Source: Pyricularia pennisetigena
Taxonomy: Eukaryota; Ascomycota; Sordariomycetes; Magnaporthales; Pyriculariaceae
NCBI RefSeq assembly: GCF_004337985.1
Contig: NW_021940919.1
Span: 1,833,874 to 1,897,873 of the forward strand
Length of the DNA: 64,000 nt
Direction of reading: 5' to 3'
Shown here: piece after piece, positions 58,794 to 64,000 of the stretch
Layout of the letters: each line of letters starts with the position of its first letter
Position numbering within the stretch: position 1 is the first letter of the stretch
The notes under the pieces: generated by a model
What the model was told of the DNA's origin: nothing
Databases searched by the model: none
Seen by the model: only the letters and a program-made list of their open reading frames with translations
Position numbers and translations under genes: made by a program

Positions 58794-59672
58794 TAGAAGG
58801 CTTTTTTTCTGTATCAATACTACCAGTTTCTTTATTATAGGGCTGAACTTGCCAGTGCCCAACCCAAGGCCCAGGAAAATCCGCTCAGGGACGAGCATAC
58901 ATCGGGACTACTGCCACCAATCAGATTCAACCGTCATTGCATGAAGGTTTATAATCACCTACTATGAGAGTTATATATACGTAAACATGCCACTAGCTCT
59001 GCAGAACAAACAACCACTAACCACCATTTAGGACCGAAACCGTTGTACTGGCCGCCGACCGGTTGTTTTTTGTGATTGCTTTGCATATCCCCGCACGCCA
59101 CCGAGGTGCCTGGTGAGACATTCCTCGCAGTGAATAAAGTGTGGCACGAGCGGCGGATACTGTGTTAATAATACACTGTGCCGCGATGCAACATATTGCA
59201 ATATATGACAGGATTTGACTTTTGCAGTCGCTGTTCCCAGCATTCATTCACCTTGGGCGGAATTGGTCAATCGGATTTGAGATTATTGGGAGCTACATGT
59301 TAAAGCTCAAATGCTCTACAAACTCTAACCCGTGGTTAATCTACAAAGTCAATCATAGCTCTCTACAGGGACCATGCTGAATAGAATGTCGATCTTCATT
59401 GGTAACGTGTCATGCCAGTTTCGCAATGTTACTGTGAGAGTACTTAATGGCCTATCGGATTTTGCCTCAACACTAGGTAACTTTGCAACAGCCTTGAGAT
59501 CTTTCTCATGCACCAAAGTTAGATGTACAATGTGAACACAGCCAAGACTGATGCTTTTACTGATCAGTCCTTTCGGTCAGCGAACTGTGACGTGACAATA
59601 TTTGTCACAAGCTACAACAAAGTCTTCCTCTTACGGCTTGGGCTGGATCCGAGACTGCAAGAAAATCCTGCC
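58794..59672. other. gene-free region
   Basis: About 880 nt with no supported coding sequence. Confidence 0.5.
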
Positions 59673-60060
59673 TTATTGGGCGATCACATATCCTAGCCTG
59701 GTGGGGGAGTCAATGTAGTTCTTCTCGGGCGGATCTTCCAAGGGAAAGGGAAATTCTCCTATGATTTATGCAAAAACAAACCATGCGATGCCGAATGAGT
59801 TACCCAGTTCGCTTCTGGGCAGATGATCTGTTCCGGTCTCAGGAAACGGCGATCACTGGAGAAGGCTTCGTCCAGGATGGCTGCGAAAGTCTAGTTAGTC
59901 TTCTAGGCCTCCTTTAGAAGTACAAGGTGCTGCCTTTGACATGTCGACTTGAAGCCAGGTGCACGACCGACAGATCATTCCTCTCTAATATCCTCGCAAA
60001 GGAAGGGCATTGTATCAGGTATCCAGCTCGTAAAATAATCAAAGGCTAGCTACAGGCAAG
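59673..60060 (-). pseudogene. possible gene remnant with exon-like blocks
   Basis: Three peptide-coherent blocks on the minus strand: an upstream stretch containing AGYLIQCPSFARILERNDL, a middle one reading FAAILDEAFSSDRRFLRPEQ and ending at a GTAACT donor (59803), and a last one reading EFPFPLEDPPEKNYIDSPTR and ending at a TAA. A GACTAACTAG acceptor-like sequence precedes the middle block. The frames of the last two do not join with canonical splice sites, so this is probably a decayed gene. Family not recognised. Confidence 0.25.
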
Positions 60061-60882
60061 AGGCAAGAGCTGAGGAGAGCAACTCGCGCTTGTAATGTAT
60101 ACCTTTCTCTCGACAAATTTGTATGGTTGTCGAGTTTCATTGTGTCAAATGCCAAGGCAAAAGGCAGAGCGTAACAATAATCTTAACCCACGTTTCTACG
60201 ATCGGGCTTGCCGTACATGTACTTTGGGTAGTAAAAGCATTTGGGAGCAATCCACCCACGCCGACACGGTCACCTCCTGTTTTGGGAATGCAGAGCCGCC
60301 CCCCAGTTTTGACTTCCCGTGAACTCGCCAATGAGGTTTAGACTCTCCAGTTACTCCGGTTGACACACGCTCGAGCCACGTCTTTTTTTTTTTTTTTGCC
60401 CCGACATGACTGCCTCCGCCGACAAGAACCCATGGCTGTATATGCACCATAGCTACCCTTGTCGACATGCCGAACACCCCGCAACTTTTTGAAGGCATCT
60501 GTCAGTCAAAGTAGCAGTGGAAGCCCCAAACGGTAACCGACTGCGCCCCTGCAGCTCCTCTGTAGAGATGCCAAGGATTCTCACTGCTCTCTCCTGATGG
60601 CGTGCATATTCGCCTTGCCCCCGTTATGCAGCGAAATTACCAAGTTTATTTTTGTTCCACAACATACAGATCGTTGCCCGAGTCGGCGAGGCCGTCACGA
60701 TGTCTTCAAATTATAAAAAGAAAATAGTGTCCGGCTTTGAAGAGCAATTCCAATGCTTTTCAAGTCACGCTTCTCAGCGGGCTTGCTTAGACATTCTTTA
60801 CCTTTCTTTTTCTCTTTTCCTGGTTGTCATTCATCCAACTGGTCGTTCGCTTTGAAAACCCACATCCCCACCACCGCCCAAA
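60061..60882. promoter_or_regulatory. upstream region of the epoxide hydrolase gene
   Basis: Contains TATAAAAA at 60712-60719, about 164 nt before the ATG, followed by a pyrimidine-rich leader (60795-60835). No gene seen. Confidence 0.5.
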
Positions 60883-61926
60883 ATGCGCCCTGCATCCATC
60901 ATCGCCCTTCTCGCCTCCGGCGTCCTGGCCTTGGCGCTGCCCCAGGCAAGCGGCGGCTCTCCCGCTGGCGTCGAAGCGATGCGTCACTTCGCCACCGTCG
61001 ACTCGGGAAACACCTACAGCTACCTGCTGTCCAAGCCCGCCGGCACCGCCAAGGGCACCGTCTTCCTCCTGCACGGCTTCCCCGACCTCTCGTACGGCTG
61101 GCGCTACCAGATGCCGGCCCTGACGCAGCTCGGGTACCAGGTCGTCGCTCCCGACATGCTTGGCTACGGCCGCACCTCGGCCCCCAAGGAGCTCGAGGCC
61201 TACACCTACAAGAAGATGACGGACGACCTCGCGGGCCTGGCGAAGCAGATCGCCCCGGGCCAGCAGATCATCCTCGGCGGCCACGACTGGGGTGCGGCCA
61301 TGGTCTACCGCGCCGCGCTCTGGCACCCGGAGCTGGTCAAGGGCCTCATCGCCGTCACGACGCCCTACTCGCCTCCGGCGCCGCAGTACGTCGACGTCGC
61401 CGACGTCGTCAAGGCCGGCCTGTCCAACTTTGGCTACCAGGTCGCCATGCGCGACCCCGCCATCGAGGCCAGGCTGCAGACCAGAGACCAGATCCGCCAG
61501 ATGCTGCTGGCCATGTACGGGGCGCAGACGCCGCAGGGCCAGCCGGGCTTCACGCCCGAGAAGGGTCTGGTGTTTGAGAACTTTGCCGCCCTCGGCTCGA
61601 CCCCGCTCCTGTCCGCCGCCGACCTCGAGTACTACGTCGGCGAGTACGCCAACAGCACCGTCGCCGCGCCGCTGCACTGGTACCGCACCGCCCAGCTCAA
61701 CTGGCGGGACGAGCAGAGCCTCGTGGCCGCCGGCGGCAGGATCAAGGTCCCGACCCTCTTCATCACCGCCACCCAGGACACGGCCCTGCCCGCTAGCCTG
61801 TCCGTCGGCATGGAGAAGTACTTTGACCAGCTGACCAGGGGCACCGTCGACTCTTCGCACTGGGCGCTGTGGCAGGGTGCCAAGAACGTGACGACGCAGA
61901 TTGCCACTTTCATCGCTAGTCTTTAA
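60883..61926 (+). CDS. secreted alpha/beta hydrolase, epoxide-hydrolase-like
   Basis: 347 residues, single exon, with a signal peptide (MRPASIIALLASGVLALA) that fixes the start. Soluble-epoxide-hydrolase/haloalkane-dehalogenase fold: oxyanion motif HGFPD (64-68), nucleophile elbow GGHDWGA (Asp135), charge-relay Asp in TQDTALPASL (~299) and His in DSSHWALW (His326). The lid has LEYYVGEY, offering the Tyr residues epoxide hydrolases use to hold the epoxide. Asp rather than Ser as nucleophile argues against an ordinary esterase. Substrates could be plant or fungal epoxides; haloalkane dehalogenase is less likely given the lid Tyr. Extracellular location is unusual but not unique for the family. 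Confidence 0.9.
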   Translation: MRPASIIALLASGVLALALPQASGGSPAGVEAMRHFATVDSGNTYSYLLSKPAGTAKGTVFLLHGFPDLSYGWRYQMPALTQLGYQVVAPDMLGYGRTSAPKELEAYTYKKMTDDLAGLAKQIAPGQQIILGGHDWGAAMVYRAALWHPELVKGLIAVTTPYSPPAPQYVDVADVVKAGLSNFGYQVAMRDPAIEARLQTRDQIRQMLLAMYGAQTPQGQPGFTPEKGLVFENFAALGSTPLLSAADLEYYVGEYANSTVAAPLHWYRTAQLNWRDEQSLVAAGGRIKVPTLFITATQDTALPASLSVGMEKYFDQLTRGTVDSSHWALWQGAKNVTTQIATFIASL

Positions 61927-62206
61927 AGGGCTCATCGGTTGTGCAGGAAAAAAAAAGTTGGGCAAGGGGTATTTTGGAAACAAGGCGAAATGTTACGGGC
62001 TTGATTTTGACCGGGTTTATTTACATGGGTATAGACGGGCACTAGATAACGAGTAAAACATTAATGATGCCCAGTCTTTATTTAGTTATGAGCAAGTCTA
62101 CAATTTGATGTGATTTCTTTTTTTTTTCATGCCATTAACCATTAGCTCGTTATAATTCATCCCCGGCTCAATTTACGGTGAGGTCTAGCTGAAAATCACC
62201 TGTCCA

Positions 62207-63982
62207 TCAACTCGGACGAGGCTCTGGCGTACTTTGGAAAACAGCATCACAAGTCTCTGGCTGAGACATGGGAGGGCAGCCCTGCCAGCCCCGGCCCTCA
62301 GAATCCTGTCTGCCATGGTCGTCGACGATGCCCTCCTCGAGATCCGACGGGACACCCGACCCCGTCGTCGTCGCCGAGCACGTCTTGACTGATCCCGTGG
62401 TATCGGCCCGTCCTCTCGACCCCGTCGCAGATGAGCGTGTCCGCGGGTCAGAACTCTGGCGTGAACGCGACGTCTTGCTGGCCAGGCTGTCCACGCCGCG
62501 TCGGACGAAGGCCATGAAGACGTGTCGGAGGCTGGGCATGCAGGCACAAAAGGTGCCGGCGCCGAGTTCGAGGGACGACCAGAGCACGAGGTCAAAATCA
62601 TCCCAGGTCGAGTTCCGCTTGTCGCTTGAGGCCCTAAAGACCAGGCGCAGCCGTAGGATGCTGACCACAGTGGCACTATATCACAAGACAACAAAAAAAA
62701 AAAAGAAAAAATAACCTTTGGTGTTAGCAAGCGAGCAAGTTACAAGTACACTCCTGGGAAGGATCGGTGGGAAGAATGCGTCTTCTTACAAGGCACCGAC
62801 GCCAAACATGCTGGAGACGGCGAGCTTCTTCCCGAGGTTCATTTGAATGCCCCAAATCTGCGATATAGGCAGGTAGATCATCCACAAGTCTATCAGCAAC
62901 CCGACGATGGCATGCGCCCACACCAGCGCGTGGGTGTCCATGATGCAGTGGCCCTGCTGCATCCTGTCCCAGCCGATCCACTGGTACTGGATCGGCGAGC
63001 AGCGAAAGATGACCAGCATGGAGGTGACGATCCAGACGACCCCGTTGACAAACATGGTGGCCAGCACGACGCGGCCAAAGTCCACGCCCAGGACTGTGCC
63101 GCCGCCTGCGCCCCGCCGGCAAAATATGCGCAGGTAAAAGAGGAAAAACGACGTCTTGAGCAGGAAGATGTTTGTGATGTAGAGGACCTCGAGGATGAGC
63201 ATCATGACGATGAAGTCGGTGACCTCGTCGTGCGACAGGGTCCAGAGGTCGGTGCCGATCGGGTTGCCGGAAGCCGGGCCGATGCCGTAGATGCAGATGA
63301 CCCAGAAGGCGATGGACGTGGCCACGGAGAGCGCGAACGTGAGGTCGTCCAGCCCGGGCGGCGCAGCACCCACCGGCTGACCGTCGGGGCCGATGCGCCA
63401 GCCCGAGATCCCATGTGCGAACTTGTGCATCAGCCTGACGAGCACGGCGGCGATGCAGATGCCCAGCAGGGCCCAAGAGGTGGCTTTGAACTGCTTCCGC
63501 CTGTCGCGCGGGGGCAGTTCGCAAAGCTCGTGAAAGGTTCTCTGGGTTTCTGGGCAGAGAAACGGTTTTTATTTGTCAGCTTTTTCTATCATATCCTCAG
63601 CAGAATTGATTAAAAATGAAGGGCTCGGCTCACTCAGACTATCCATCGGCTTGCATGCTGTCAACATGCACGACCCAACGCTGGACAGCATCTTCCGGTC
63701 TTTACAGAGGCACTGCTTGTCGGTCGGGGAACACGAAGACTCCTGCAGAGCTGGGATGGCGCATTGTAGCTTGTTTGATGGGATTGAAATCGATGATTAG
63801 CTACATGTTTGCCACATGTCCCAAGACCCGACTGCCATCTTGGAACTTGTCGACACTGAGTTACCTACAGCGCACTTTGGGAGCGTCTGGGCCGCCTCAA
63901 TAAGACTGCTGCTTGCCGAAGCAAGATGGAACCGCATGGTACAAGCAGCCAGTAACGGCACAAGAGCCGGAAGCAAACGCAT
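62207..63982 (-). CDS. CFEM-domain Pth11-like seven-span receptor
   Basis: Putative GPCR-like surface sensor. Four exons, 63982-63869, 63769-63634, 63549-62790 and 62675-62207, give 492 residues with exact frame joins. Exon 1 is the signal peptide plus the start of CFEM (LPKCA); the 99-nt intron joins it to LQCAIPALQESSCSPTDKQCLC, and CMLTAC follows, giving the CFEM Cys spacing CxxxC...C...CxC...CxxxC. Then come seven hydrophobic spans (e.g. SWALLGICIAAVLVRLM, DDLTFALSVATSIAFWVIC, LATMFVNGVVWIVTSMLVIF) with the Pth11-type ends WIGWDRMQQGHCI and NSTWDDFDLVLWSSLELGAGTFCACMPSLR. The Arg/Ser-rich C-terminal tail is cytosolic. Pth11 of Magnaporthe senses surfaces for appressorium formation; whether this member does is unknown. 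The start ATG is only 18 nt from the window edge, so its promoter is outside. Confidence 0.92.
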
Positions 63983-64000
63983 GTTGAGGGAAAATACGTT

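Overview
The window is nuclear DNA of a filamentous ascomycete, most likely a Sordariomycete. The genes have short introns (about 60-170 nt) with GTAAGT-type donors and CTAAC/CTGAC branch sites. Coding DNA is GC-rich and intergenic DNA AT-rich, and the families are typical of these fungi: cell-wall alpha-1,3-glucan synthase, a highly reducing polyketide synthase (HR-PKS), a CFEM/Pth11-type receptor, an Ecp2/Hce2 secreted protein and a Rax1-type RGS protein. I cannot name the species; a Magnaporthales relative is only a guess. Three N gaps (38691-38701, 49522-50379, 58055-58793) interrupt the assembly, each beside a poly(T) or poly(A) tract. All exon junctions were inferred by eye from splice signals and reading-frame continuity.

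Layout. (1) 1-3319: 3' half of the alpha-1,3-glucan synthase gene. (2) 3.6-19.8 kb: a compact probable secondary-metabolite cluster with cytochrome P450 (-), HR-PKS (-), alpha/beta hydrolase (+), a second P450 (+) and a PEBP-family protein (-). The PKS and hydrolase share a 1.0-kb divergent promoter. No transporter or regulator was seen. (3) 19.8-28.6 kb: an AT-rich stretch, then four small lineage-specific genes for secreted or membrane proteins, two of which look like diverged paralogues. (4) 29.2-32.2 kb: secreted GH17 glucanase and a Rax1-like RGS membrane protein, convergent. (5) 32.2-37.4 kb: gene-poor, with a decayed or partial Cys-containing small gene and one of two copies of a short GC-rich repeat. 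(6) 37.4-41 kb: secreted Ecp2/Hce2-domain protein and secreted tyrosinase. (7) 41-50.4 kb: gene-poor, with an AT-rich island holding two candidate small secreted proteins. (8) 50.4-57.3 kb: membrane-anchored lectin-like protein, a secreted low-complexity protein and a copper amine oxidase. (9) 58.8-64 kb: a possible gene remnant, a secreted epoxide-hydrolase-like enzyme and a CFEM-Pth11 receptor.

How the parts fit. In the cluster the PKS carries KS-AT-DH-(degenerate MT)-ER-KR-ACP and no release domain. It should make a fully reducible, unmethylated chain; the hydrolase is the natural candidate for release or transfer, the P450s for oxidation, and the PEBP protein for an unproven tailoring role. 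Much of the rest faces the cell surface or exterior (glucan synthase, GH17, tyrosinase, amine oxidase, epoxide hydrolase, lectin, Hce2 protein, small secreted proteins, CFEM receptor), which would suit a plant-associated or soil fungus remodelling its wall and sensing or modifying its surroundings.
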